Below are positions 9,615 to 17,030 of a stretch of 64,000 bases of DNA, in pieces (position 1 is the first letter of the stretch; each line of letters begins with the position of its first letter). The stretch spans positions 124,001 through 188,000 of the forward strand of contig NZ_FQZN01000006.1 in the NCBI RefSeq assembly GCF_900142015.1. Direction: 5' to 3'. The notes under the pieces are model-generated. The model saw only the letters and a program-made list of their open reading frames with translations, did not search any database and had not been told where the DNA came from. Source of the DNA: Bacteroides stercorirosoris (GTDB lineage Bacteria; Bacteroidota; Bacteroidia; Bacteroidales; Bacteroidaceae). Position numbers and translations under genes: made by a program.

Positions 9615-10586
9615 CTACCAATAACATCCTGCCTCAATTTGCTGGGCCTTTTCAGGAGTTTCGGCTTCAGAAGGCTTGACCCAATATTCATTCATTAGTT
9701 GCGCATAATTGTAAGTTGCATTATAATGATTGTCTTCCCATCTGGCACCTCGTATTCCGAATAATAACTGTAGACTACCTCCCATGTGTACGGCCTTTTT
9801 GCCGCTACGTTTGATATGTGCGGCTAATGGTAGTCCATATGCTCCACAACCTAAAAGGCAAATATCATAATCCCTTTTATCGATTTCGCTTTTCATGAAT
9901 TCTAGGGCATCAAACCAAGTATTAAATCTGCTGTCAATACGGTTACCGATTGTTTGAATAGCTTGAATCGTTTGTAAATTAAAAGTTGGTAAGATCCTAG
10001 AATCTTTGTGAATAAGTTCTTTTCTGAGATATTGCTTTTGTATAGTCTCTGCAAAAGGATGTACCACTAATACTTTTTGGTTTTCTAAAGCGACTGTCCA
10101 TGGTGTATTACTCCAAAAAGGGTTATAAGGCTCAAAATCTATTTTATATGTATGCTGTAATTCTTTTGAAAAATATAGTTCTTCGTATCTCCAGGAAGCA
10201 AGTATGTCAATCAGAGACATATCTTCAATCATCATTTCAGAAAAGTGTTTTAATAGGTTGGGAGTTGCAGAAAAAAAACCGGCATTATTCTTCATTGCAT
10301 ATATTGTTTCTTTTTCCCACCACCAAGGGAGCGCTTCTCCTTTTATGTATCTTATGATTTTTCTTTTTTGATGAAAGATACCTAAATAGTTGGTTACACA
10401 CCCAATTTCTACTGAGCCGAATCTTGAAAGCATACATGGCTCGGGTGATAATAACTTCTGCCTGATTTGGCTTGATATTATATTGGGATCTATTTCTTTG
10501 CATGGATTGCAATGCTGTGGCTCTCCATGCTTTCGAATATAGCGTTGGCGTAGCTTTTTTAGTAGTTTTATAAATATTTTCTGCAT
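9615..10586 (-). CDS. Probable GT-D-type glycosyltransferase (DUF1792-like)
   Basis: 323 aa, not a textbook GT2 or GT4 protein. An N-terminal basic segment is followed by CMLSRFGSVEIG at about residues 56-67, which resembles the RFGDGE signature of the GT-D fold (DUF1792) in a modified form. Near the C-terminus DICLLGCGAYGLPLAAHIKRSGK then AVHMGGSLQLLFG looks like the nucleotide-sugar-binding half of that fold. The assignment rests on motif resemblance and on its position as first gene of the minus-strand glycosyltransferase block. The alternative is an unrelated polysaccharide-modifying enzyme. Confidence 0.65.
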   Translation of the reverse strand: MQKIFIKLLKKLRQRYIRKHGEPQHCNPCKEIDPNIISSQIRQKLLSPEPCMLSRFGSVEIGCVTNYLGIFHQKRKIIRYIKGEALPWWWEKETIYAMKNNAGFFSATPNLLKHFSEMMIEDMSLIDILASWRYEELYFSKELQHTYKIDFEPYNPFWSNTPWTVALENQKVLVVHPFAETIQKQYLRKELIHKDSRILPTFNLQTIQAIQTIGNRIDSRFNTWFDALEFMKSEIDKRDYDICLLGCGAYGLPLAAHIKRSGKKAVHMGGSLQLLFGIRGARWEDNHYNATYNYAQLMNEYWVKPSEAETPEKAQQIEAGCYW

Positions 10587-11065
10587 TGAACTAAAAATAT
10601 AATTTTGTTATAGTTTATACAATGATAGGTATTTTGTAGCATATAATAGTGTATTTCTGTGTTAAAAAGTGTATCTACTTTTTTGCCATGTTGAGATTGG
10701 TATGAATGGTATTACTCAAATTGTAGTATCTGTAAAAAACTATATTCAGAAAAGTTTGCTTTGACACCTGAACTTACGGTTTTTGCTTTTTCTGGATTGT
10801 TGGTTTCTTATATTGAAGATAGGACAACTGTACTAAATATCGCTGTGGTGTTCCTTGAAGCCTGATTGTATTTCTTCATTATTATCCGTTTTTCTCGTAC
10901 CTTTGTAGCAATCGCAACTATAAGCTGTAGCAGGGACAGATAGGCCTGCAAGGCTTGTTTGTTGGTGGGTGTGTATGGGTAAATCTCGTTAATATTAGCT
11001 ATAACTTCTTTATCTTAAGGATTTTTCTTGTATCTTTGTCCCCCTAATTCGTTAAATGCCAAGCA
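10587..11065. other. Intergenic region between polysaccharide cluster and ABC exporter
   Basis: 479 bases without a supportable gene. The left half is AT-rich and marks the edge of the low-GC polysaccharide cluster. TACCTTTG at 10899-10906 and TATCTTTG at 11031-11038 match the Bacteroides -7 box on the plus strand. The second lies 27 nt before the exporter ATG. I see no tRNA, terminator or convincing repeat here. The first box could start a leader RNA or be fortuitous. Confidence 0.6.
11031..11038 (+). promoter_or_regulatory. Bacteroides -7 box for the ABC exporter
   Basis: TATCTTTG, a perfect TAnnTTTG match, 27 nt upstream of the ATG at 11066. Confidence 0.6.
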
Positions 11066-12907
11066 ATGAAGGAATTCCTGCAACTGATGCGACGTTTTGT
11101 GTCGCCTTATAAGAAGTATATAGGATGGGCAATCGTGCTCAACGTTTTATCGGCCGTTTTCAATGTATTCTCATTTACCTTGTTGATTCCTATTCTGAAC
11201 ATCCTGTTTAAGACAGGTGAAGGTGCAAAGGTATATCATTTTATGGAGTGGGGAAGTGAGGACCTGAAAGATGTGGCGATAAATAACTTCTATTACTATG
11301 TCACCCGCTTGATTGAAGTACACGGACCGATAATGACGCTTCTTTTTATGGGACTTTTCCTCGCTTTCATGACGATGTTGAAGACATCCTGTTACTTCGG
11401 CTCTTCAGCCGTCATGATTCCTTTGCGTACGGGAGTTGTTCGCGATATCCGTGTTATGGTTTATTCCAAAGTCATGCATCTGCCGCTCGGTTTCTTCTCT
11501 CAGGAGCGGAAAGGAGATATCATTGCCCGCATGAGTGGTGATGTGGGGGAAATCGAGAACTCCATTACCAGTTCGCTGGATTTGTTGCTAAAAAATCCTA
11601 TCTTGATTTTGCTCTACTTCTCAACGCTTATTATCACCAGTTGGCAACTGACTTTATTCACTGTAGTCGTGCTTCCCGGAATGGGTTGGTTGATGGGTAA
11701 GGTCGGCAAGAAACTGAAACGTCAGTCGCTGGAGGCACAGGGCAAGTGGAGCGACACTATGTCTCAACTGGAAGAGACGTTGGGTGGTTTGCGCATCATC
11801 AAAGCCTTTATTGCTGAAGATAAGATGGTGGACCGCTTCACCAGATGCAGTAACGAATTGCGTGATGCAACTAATAGAGTAGCTATCCGTCAGGCCTTGG
11901 CTCACCCGATGAGTGAGTTTCTGGGAACGCTTCTCATTGTGCTGGTGCTTTGGTTTGGAGGTATGCTGATTTTAGGCGATGAACATTCTTCGCTGGAAGC
12001 TCCTACGTTCATTTTTTATATGGTTATTCTCTATAGCATCATTAATCCGCTGAAAGAGTTTGCGAAGGCAGGATACAATATTCCGAAAGGTTTGGCTTCT
12101 ATGGAACGTGTGGACAAAATATTGAAAGCTGAAAACCCGATTAAAGAACCGGCAAACCCGAAACCTTTGCACGGGATGAACAGTAAGATAGAGTTTAAGA
12201 ATGTCTCTTTCAGTTACGATGGTAAGCGGGAGGTCCTGAAACATATCGATCTTGTTGTTCCTAAGGGACAGACGATTGCACTGGTCGGACAGTCCGGTTC
12301 GGGTAAGTCTACGTTGGTAGATTTGCTGCCGCGTTATCATGACATACACTTCGGCGAGATTTTGATTGATGGTGTCAATATCAAGGATTTCCGTATTCAC
12401 GACTTACGGGGATTGATAGGGAACGTAAATCAGGAAGCTATCCTGTTCAATGATACTTTCTTCAATAATATCGCTTTCGGTGTAGAGAATGCTACATTGG
12501 AACAAGTGATTGAAGCGGCAAAAATAGCCAATGCCCACGATTTCATCATGGAAACAGAGCAAGGGTACAATACGAATATCGGTGACCGTGGCGGCAGACT
12601 TTCCGGCGGACAGCGGCAACGTGTCAGTATTGCCCGTGCCATTCTGAAGAATCCGCCTATTCTTATTCTCGATGAAGCGACTTCTGCTCTTGATACAGAA
12701 TCCGAACGTTTGGTGCAGGAGGCTTTGGAGCGTTTGATGAAGACTCGCACAACGATTGCTATTGCCCACCGCCTTTCTACCATAAAGAATGCGGATGAAA
12801 TCTGTGTGCTTTATGAAGGAGAAATTGTGGAACGCGGAAGGCATGAAGCATTGCTGGAGAAAGATGGATATTACAAGCGTTTGAATGATATGCAGTCTCT
12901 GGCCTGA
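11066..12907 (+). CDS. MsbA-like ABC exporter (fused permease and ATPase)
   Basis: 613-aa half-transporter. The first 340 residues form the six-helix exporter membrane domain. The ATPase domain has Walker A GQSGSGKST at about residue 408, the signature LSGGQRQR at about 511, Walker B ILILDEATSALD at about 531 and the switch histidine in IAHRLST. As a homodimer in the inner membrane it could flip lipid A-core or another lipid or peptide. The MsbA role is inferred from architecture and length. It lies just beyond the polysaccharide cluster but has its own promoter and higher GC, so it is probably a core gene. Confidence 0.93.
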   Translation: MKEFLQLMRRFVSPYKKYIGWAIVLNVLSAVFNVFSFTLLIPILNILFKTGEGAKVYHFMEWGSEDLKDVAINNFYYYVTRLIEVHGPIMTLLFMGLFLAFMTMLKTSCYFGSSAVMIPLRTGVVRDIRVMVYSKVMHLPLGFFSQERKGDIIARMSGDVGEIENSITSSLDLLLKNPILILLYFSTLIITSWQLTLFTVVVLPGMGWLMGKVGKKLKRQSLEAQGKWSDTMSQLEETLGGLRIIKAFIAEDKMVDRFTRCSNELRDATNRVAIRQALAHPMSEFLGTLLIVLVLWFGGMLILGDEHSSLEAPTFIFYMVILYSIINPLKEFAKAGYNIPKGLASMERVDKILKAENPIKEPANPKPLHGMNSKIEFKNVSFSYDGKREVLKHIDLVVPKGQTIALVGQSGSGKSTLVDLLPRYHDIHFGEILIDGVNIKDFRIHDLRGLIGNVNQEAILFNDTFFNNIAFGVENATLEQVIEAAKIANAHDFIMETEQGYNTNIGDRGGRLSGGQRQRVSIARAILKNPPILILDEATSALDTESERLVQEALERLMKTRTTIAIAHRLSTIKNADEICVLYEGEIVERGRHEALLEKDGYYKRLNDMQSLA

Positions 12908-12926
12908 CAGGTGGCTGTACTGCTAC

Positions 12927-12950
12927 GTAGGAAGATAGCCTTCTTCCTAC
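12927..12950. terminator. Convergent hairpin terminator
   Basis: GTAGGAAG (12927-12934) and CTTCCTAC (12943-12950) form a perfect 8-bp stem with an 8-nt loop between the ABC exporter stop and the stop of the convergent sulfatase-type gene. The stem includes the latter's TAG. It may serve both genes, though T-runs are weak. Confidence 0.5.
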
Positions 12951-14737
12951 ATTCTATGCTGTTGTTGTCGCTTGCCGAAGTAATCAAGTCGTATGATTTC
13001 ATCGGATATCGTATATGCTTCCTTTTTGAAATCGATATCTTCCGGCGTTGTGTCATCGCTTTCCACTTGCATCTGCGGGCTGACAGCACACCCTTTCTTT
13101 TCGGGGTCAAGTATGCTTTGTCCGAGGCCGACCCAGCGATAATCTTCCAGTTGTAGCAAGTTCAGCACGGTGGGATACATGTCTATTTGTCCCATAACTT
13201 TCTCGTAGCGTAGTCCTACAGGTGAATTTAAGACAATGAACGGCGTGAACTGTTTATCTGAGACGACGCCTTTGCCTTGAGGGGTGTTGCACAGTTCGGA
13301 GCGGTGAGAAGCCAGTCCTTCATGGTCGCCTGTGATGATGATCAGAGTTTCTTTGTATTCCGGCCTTGTTTTCAAGTAATCAACGAACTGCCCGATGGCC
13401 CGGTCGGTGTAGTTGATGACTGTCATATAGTCATTCATTACTTCGGGTATGTCTTTGGAGAAAGAGATCTGCTTCATCTCGTCCGGCATTTTAAATGGGT
13501 TATGGCTGGAGTAGGTTACGAATTGTAGGTAGACATGTTCGCCTTTTTTCCAGACTTCACCCTTTTCCATCTTCTCCCGGCACTGAGCGAAGAATGAACC
13601 GTCTCCCACACGTTTCCGCGGGCCGAAGGCTTCGGTCAGTTTGAAGTCCGGATATGAAAGGATGGTGTCTATGCCAAAACTTTGTGCTACTGCTTCCTGA
13701 TTCCAGGTTTTCTTTTTATCTACGGTCAATAGATAATTGCAGGTATTATACTTCTCTTTCAGAGCCTTCTGCAAAGTATAGTAGGTATTTCCTGTGTACA
13801 ATGTACTGTAAGTCCCGTTGTTGATGGGTAACAGTCCGGCGCAAAGCAATAATTGGGCGTCAATCGAGCGTCCCCCTTTCACTTCGGTCAGTACATGCGG
13901 GGCGTAAAGAGTGGTGGAGTCTTGCAACAGTTGATTCAGACAGGGGGTAATTTCTTTGTTTTCCACACTCTTTTCCAATACCCAGCTTTCCAGTGATTCG
14001 ACGAGAATGATGATACAGTTTGTTCTCTTTTCTGTATCTAAAGAAAGTGGACGGAGCGGAGGCCTTTTGTCCAACCAGTCTTCTATCTCTTTTTCCTTTT
14101 CGGGGGTATAGGCAGGTTTTTGCTCAATCAGTTCGTAATAGAGATTGCCGAAAACGGTGTATATAGGAACACAACTGGCGTACAAGTGGGCGGAATACTT
14201 GAGCTCGCTGCATCTTTTCTTGAATCCGCCTTGTAGAATGGTGAGGCCGGTAAAAAGGATGTATATAGTGGCGAATATGGTGAGGTAGGGCTTCCACGCT
14301 ATTTGTTCCTGAGGTCGTTTGATTTTCCGGTGACGGAGGTAGAATATCGTGGCTGCAATGCTGGATAATGGGAACAAGAGGTCATACCAGTGGATGGAGT
14401 CGTAAACGCTTTGCGTAAAATCAGCCAGGTTACCTATCAGGTTGTAGCTGCTTAGTGGAATGGCAGTGTAGTAGGTGCGATAGTACATGAGATTGGCTAT
14501 CAGCAATATGTCGAGCAGGAATAGGATTACAACTTGTAATTTCCATCGGTGAAAGAAAAAGTAAGGAGCCAGCAAAATCATTACAGCAATGATTTTAGTT
14601 GCATAAGATTCGAAATGTGAGAAGGGCGTGAAGGTGGTGTAGGCGCACCAGATTACGTCAAAGATGATAAATTTTAAGAAGATACAGATCCCAAAAATCA
14701 ATGTTGGTTTATCCCAAAGTCTTTTTTTGCTATTCAT
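12947..14737 (-). CDS. LTA synthase-like phosphoglycerol transferase/sulfatase
   Basis: 596-aa inner-membrane protein with about five N-terminal transmembrane helices (residues 10-170) and a C-terminal sulfatase/alkaline-phosphatase-fold domain. It resembles the lipoteichoic acid synthase family (LtaS/MdoB). The catalytic region starts at NCIIILVESLESW near residue 242. KGGRSID near 288-294 occupies the nucleophile region, with Ser where many LtaS enzymes have Thr. ITGDHEGLASHR at about 475 supplies metal ligands. As Gram-negative bacteria lack LTA, it probably transfers phosphoglycerol or phosphoethanolamine to periplasmic or surface glycans. A -7 box precedes the gene. Confidence 0.88.
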   Translation of the reverse strand: MNSKKRLWDKPTLIFGICIFLKFIIFDVIWCAYTTFTPFSHFESYATKIIAVMILLAPYFFFHRWKLQVVILFLLDILLIANLMYYRTYYTAIPLSSYNLIGNLADFTQSVYDSIHWYDLLFPLSSIAATIFYLRHRKIKRPQEQIAWKPYLTIFATIYILFTGLTILQGGFKKRCSELKYSAHLYASCVPIYTVFGNLYYELIEQKPAYTPEKEKEIEDWLDKRPPLRPLSLDTEKRTNCIIILVESLESWVLEKSVENKEITPCLNQLLQDSTTLYAPHVLTEVKGGRSIDAQLLLCAGLLPINNGTYSTLYTGNTYYTLQKALKEKYNTCNYLLTVDKKKTWNQEAVAQSFGIDTILSYPDFKLTEAFGPRKRVGDGSFFAQCREKMEKGEVWKKGEHVYLQFVTYSSHNPFKMPDEMKQISFSKDIPEVMNDYMTVINYTDRAIGQFVDYLKTRPEYKETLIIITGDHEGLASHRSELCNTPQGKGVVSDKQFTPFIVLNSPVGLRYEKVMGQIDMYPTVLNLLQLEDYRWVGLGQSILDPEKKGCAVSPQMQVESDDTTPEDIDFKKEAYTISDEIIRLDYFGKRQQQHRM

Positions 14738-14775
14738 TGCCGTAAAATAATTGTGATGTGTTATTGACTTGGGCG

Positions 14776-14783
14776 CAAAAGTA
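14776..14783 (-). promoter_or_regulatory. Bacteroides -7 box for the sulfatase-type gene
   Basis: Reads TACTTTTG on the minus strand, 38 nt before the ATG at 14737. It lies between that gene and the 22-nt array. Confidence 0.5.
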
Positions 14784-14839
14784 CTATATTATTTAATACG
14801 ATTAAGTAAATGTGAAGATTATATTTATTGTTCCACTTT

Positions 14840-14967
14840 GTTTCACCGCATTGAAACAAGAGATTCTTTATTGAGAAACAAAAGTTTCTTGCCTAAGGAA
14901 CTGATGTTTCTTGCTTGTGAAACAAACGTTCCAATACGGTGGAACAGAAGTGGCATTGCTATGAAAC
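14840..14967. repeat. 22-nt-period array of GTTTC/GAAAC dyads (locus 1)
   Basis: Six units on an exact 22-nt lattice. The left half-site (GTTTC or variant) starts at 14840, 14862, 14884, 14906, 14928 and 14950. The right half-site (GAAAC or variant) starts exactly 13 nt later each time: 14853, 14875, 14897, 14919, 14941 and 14963. Each unit is GTTTC-N8-GAAAC-N4. Unit 5 changes both arms together (GTTCC and GGAAC), which keeps the dyad. It lies between the end of the RNase H gene and the promoter of the sulfatase-type gene. The N8 and N4 parts are not conserved. Confidence 0.85.
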
Positions 14968-14990
14968 GGAATGCGCTGGCTTTAAGCTTC

Positions 14991-15626
14991 TTATTTCCTT
15001 CCGAAGTCAGCAGGTATCTCTCCCCACTGCTTTGTTTCCCATTTCATGATTTGGGTGGTATAGGTATTCTCGCGCAACCATTTTTCGGCACGCTCTATCA
15101 GTTTGAAAAGTTCTTCCGTTTTGGGTTCTCGCGGCAGTTTTGTCTTGCATTTCTTTTGCTTTATCCAGTTGATGGCATTCACGCTGTCACTGTAGATGGG
15201 CATATCGAATCCTTTTTGTTTCAGCAAGGCAAGCCCGTGGACGATGGCAAGGAACTCACCGATATTGTTTGTGCCGTACACCGGGCCGAAGTGAAATACT
15301 TCCTGCCGGCTTGCCACGTGTACACCCCGGTATTCCATTGCTCCGGGATTACCGCTGCAGGCTGCATCTACGGCGAGGCTGTTTTCTACCACACAAGCGG
15401 GGAGAGGGGCGTCGGCATCCCTTTTGGGGGCGGACGCGGCGGTGGATGCCCGTTTGATATATTCATATGGAGAAGACGCAAAGGCTTTTTCCGCTTCTTC
15501 GCGTGTTTCGAACGACTTGTATTTCGCTCCTTCGTAGCCTTTGGTTTGCAATTGGCAGTCTGTCCAGGAAGTATAAACGCCCGGATTGACGCCTGCCCAT
15601 ACAACGTAAAATTTATCTTTTCCCAT
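14991..15626 (-). CDS. RNase H family protein with viroplasmin domain
   Basis: 211 aa. Residues 1-50 (KFYVVWAGVNPGVYTSW, then YKSFETREEAEKAF) form the caulimovirus viroplasmin-type RNA/DNA hybrid-binding domain found in RNase HI proteins. The C-terminal RNase H domain shows the acidic triad in LAVDAACSGNPG, NNIGEFLAIV and PIYSDSVNA. I start it at ATG 15624-15626 (MGKDKFYVVW). An upstream in-frame reading would add 35 residues with no homology and pass through the promoter. It would remove RNA primers and hybrids in the cytoplasm. A long open frame on the opposite strand is a coding shadow. Confidence 0.9.
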   Translation of the reverse strand: MGKDKFYVVWAGVNPGVYTSWTDCQLQTKGYEGAKYKSFETREEAEKAFASSPYEYIKRASTAASAPKRDADAPLPACVVENSLAVDAACSGNPGAMEYRGVHVASRQEVFHFGPVYGTNNIGEFLAIVHGLALLKQKGFDMPIYSDSVNAINWIKQKKCKTKLPREPKTEELFKLIERAEKWLRENTYTTQIMKWETKQWGEIPADFGRK

Positions 15627-15634
15627 ATCGGGTG

Positions 15635-15642
15635 CAAAGGTA
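15635..15642 (-). promoter_or_regulatory. -7 box only 8 nt from the RNase H start
   Basis: TACCTTTG on the minus strand ends 8 nt before the ATG. Transcription would begin at or next to the start codon, so this mRNA may be leaderless. Confidence 0.55.
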
Positions 15643-15732
15643 TAAATATTCTGCAACTCCGAACAACTTTCCTCTTTCACTTGTTTCCTTATATAAGCAA
15701 AAAAAGAAAAATACCAAAAGAAAGGACTCAAT

Positions 15733-16341
15733 ATGATCAGACAACGGACATTTGCTGAGGCATTGGAACATCGCCGCAGTTATTATTCCATCAGTAACGA
15801 CTCTCCGGTTCAGGACGAGGAGATTGTACACATCATTCGTACAGCAGTGAAACACGTGCCTTCGGCATTCAACTCCCAGACTACGAGAGTGGTGCTCTTG
15901 TTGGGCGACGAGCATCAGAAGTTGTGGCGGATTGTGAAGGACCAACTGGAAGAACGCCTTTCTGAAGAACGTTACCGCCAGTCGGAAAAGAAAATAGACA
16001 CTTCATTCTCATGTGGATATGGTACGATACTTTTCTTTGAAGACCACTCCATTGTAGAGGAATTGCAGAAAGCATTCCCTACTTATCAAGATAATTTCCC
16101 CACCTGGTCGCAGCATACCTCTGCCATGCATCAACTCGCCATCTGGACGATGCTCGAAGATAAAGGCTTGGGAGCTTCCCTGCAACACTACAACCCGCTG
16201 ATTGACGAAGAAGTACGTAACACCTGGAAGTTGCCCGAAAGCTGGCAACTCGTTGCACAGATGCCTTTCGGTACTCCTGTAGCCGAGCCGGGGGAGAAAG
16301 AATTCAATGATTTGAGTGAACGCATTAAAATTTTCACCTGA
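15733..16341 (+). CDS. Nitroreductase family protein (Frm2/Hbn1-like)
   Basis: 202-aa FMN-binding oxidoreductase of the nitroreductase superfamily, closest in appearance to the Frm2/Hbn1 subgroup. HRRSYYSISNDSPV at about residues 13-26 is the FMN-contacting start. HVPSAFNSQTTRVVLL at about 41-56 is the second FMN motif. EDKGLGASLQHYNP near residue 139 carries the late conserved GLGASLQHY. It would reduce nitro or quinone compounds with NAD(P)H in the cytoplasm. It is divergent from the RNase H gene. Confidence 0.9.
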   Translation: MIRQRTFAEALEHRRSYYSISNDSPVQDEEIVHIIRTAVKHVPSAFNSQTTRVVLLLGDEHQKLWRIVKDQLEERLSEERYRQSEKKIDTSFSCGYGTILFFEDHSIVEELQKAFPTYQDNFPTWSQHTSAMHQLAIWTMLEDKGLGASLQHYNPLIDEEVRNTWKLPESWQLVAQMPFGTPVAEPGEKEFNDLSERIKIFT

Positions 16342-16367
16342 TAGTAAATTCTCTCAAAATAGAATTG

Positions 16368-16391
16368 CTTACCTTTGTGCGCAAAGGTAAG
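16368..16391 (+). promoter_or_regulatory. Palindromic promoter of aroK
   Basis: CTTACCTTTG (16368-16377) and CAAAGGTAAG (16382-16391) are perfect 10-bp inverted repeats separated by TGCG. The left arm contains the -7 box TACCTTTG, so the core promoter lies inside a palindrome that begins 29 nt before the aroK ATG. It could be an operator or form a hairpin at the 5' end of the mRNA. Confidence 0.6.
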
Positions 16392-16396
16392 TGCTT

Positions 16397-16924
16397 ATGA
16401 TACGTATTTTCTTAACCGGCTACATGGGAGCCGGTAAAACAACTTTAGGAAAGGCTTTTGCCCGCGAACTTGGCGTACCGTTCATCGATCTGGACTGGTA
16501 CATCGAAGAACGGTATCACAAATCCATACGTGAACTGTTCACCGAGCGGGGAGAGGCTTCTTTTCGTGAATTGGAGCGAACCATGCTGCATGAAGTGGCT
16601 GAGTTTGAAAATGTCATTATCTCGACCGGAGGCGGCACGCCTTGCTTCTTCGATAATATGGAGTATATGAACGGGCATGGGCAAACCGTCTTCCTCGATG
16701 TGCATCCCGATGTCCTGTTCCGCCGTCTGCGTGTGGCCACCCAGCAACGCCCCATCCTGCAAGGAAAGACGGACGAAGATTTGCGTGCATTCATTGTGGA
16801 AGCCCTGGAGAAGCGTGCTCCGCACTATGGAAAGGCGAGTTACCGATTCGATGCCGGGCAATTGGAAAGCCGTAGGCAAATATCGGAATCTGTGCAACAA
16901 TTACGTAGCCTATTGAACGTTTAA
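16397..16924 (+). CDS. aroK: Shikimate kinase
   Basis: 175-aa cytoplasmic kinase phosphorylating shikimate at the 3-OH with ATP, the fifth step of the chorismate pathway. The P-loop GYMGAGKTT is at residues 8-16, the shikimate-binding FIDLDWYIE at about 29-37, and the STGGGTP glycine loop at about 77-83. RPILQGK lies in the lid region. I use ATG 16397. A GTG two codons upstream is also in frame but less likely. The length is normal for the family. Confidence 0.95.
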   Translation: MIRIFLTGYMGAGKTTLGKAFARELGVPFIDLDWYIEERYHKSIRELFTERGEASFRELERTMLHEVAEFENVIISTGGGTPCFFDNMEYMNGHGQTVFLDVHPDVLFRRLRVATQQRPILQGKTDEDLRAFIVEALEKRAPHYGKASYRFDAGQLESRRQISESVQQLRSLLNV

Positions 16925-16980
16925 CCGCTTGTAAATGTGTATTTTTAGGTGGAAAACGAAAGAAATACCAGGAATTATCG

Positions 16981-16988
16981 TATTTTTG
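16981..16988 (+). promoter_or_regulatory. Bacteroides -7 box for speA-argB
   Basis: TATTTTTG matches TAnnTTTG, 42 nt before the speA ATG at 17031. Confidence 0.5.
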
Positions 16989-17030
16989 TCGCCCTATTAA
17001 TTCAAACAATAAACATTCGAGTAACAAGAA

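Noticed and set aside
14840..14967. Possible CRISPR array
   Set aside because: The period is only 22 nt, the conserved parts are 5-nt half-sites with short variable loops, and no cas gene is near. The same holds for the arrays at 29396, 42112 and 49281.
14769..15758. 329-codon plus-strand open frame
   Set aside because: It lies opposite the RNase H/viroplasmin gene, which has clear catalytic motifs, and its translation looks like no protein family.
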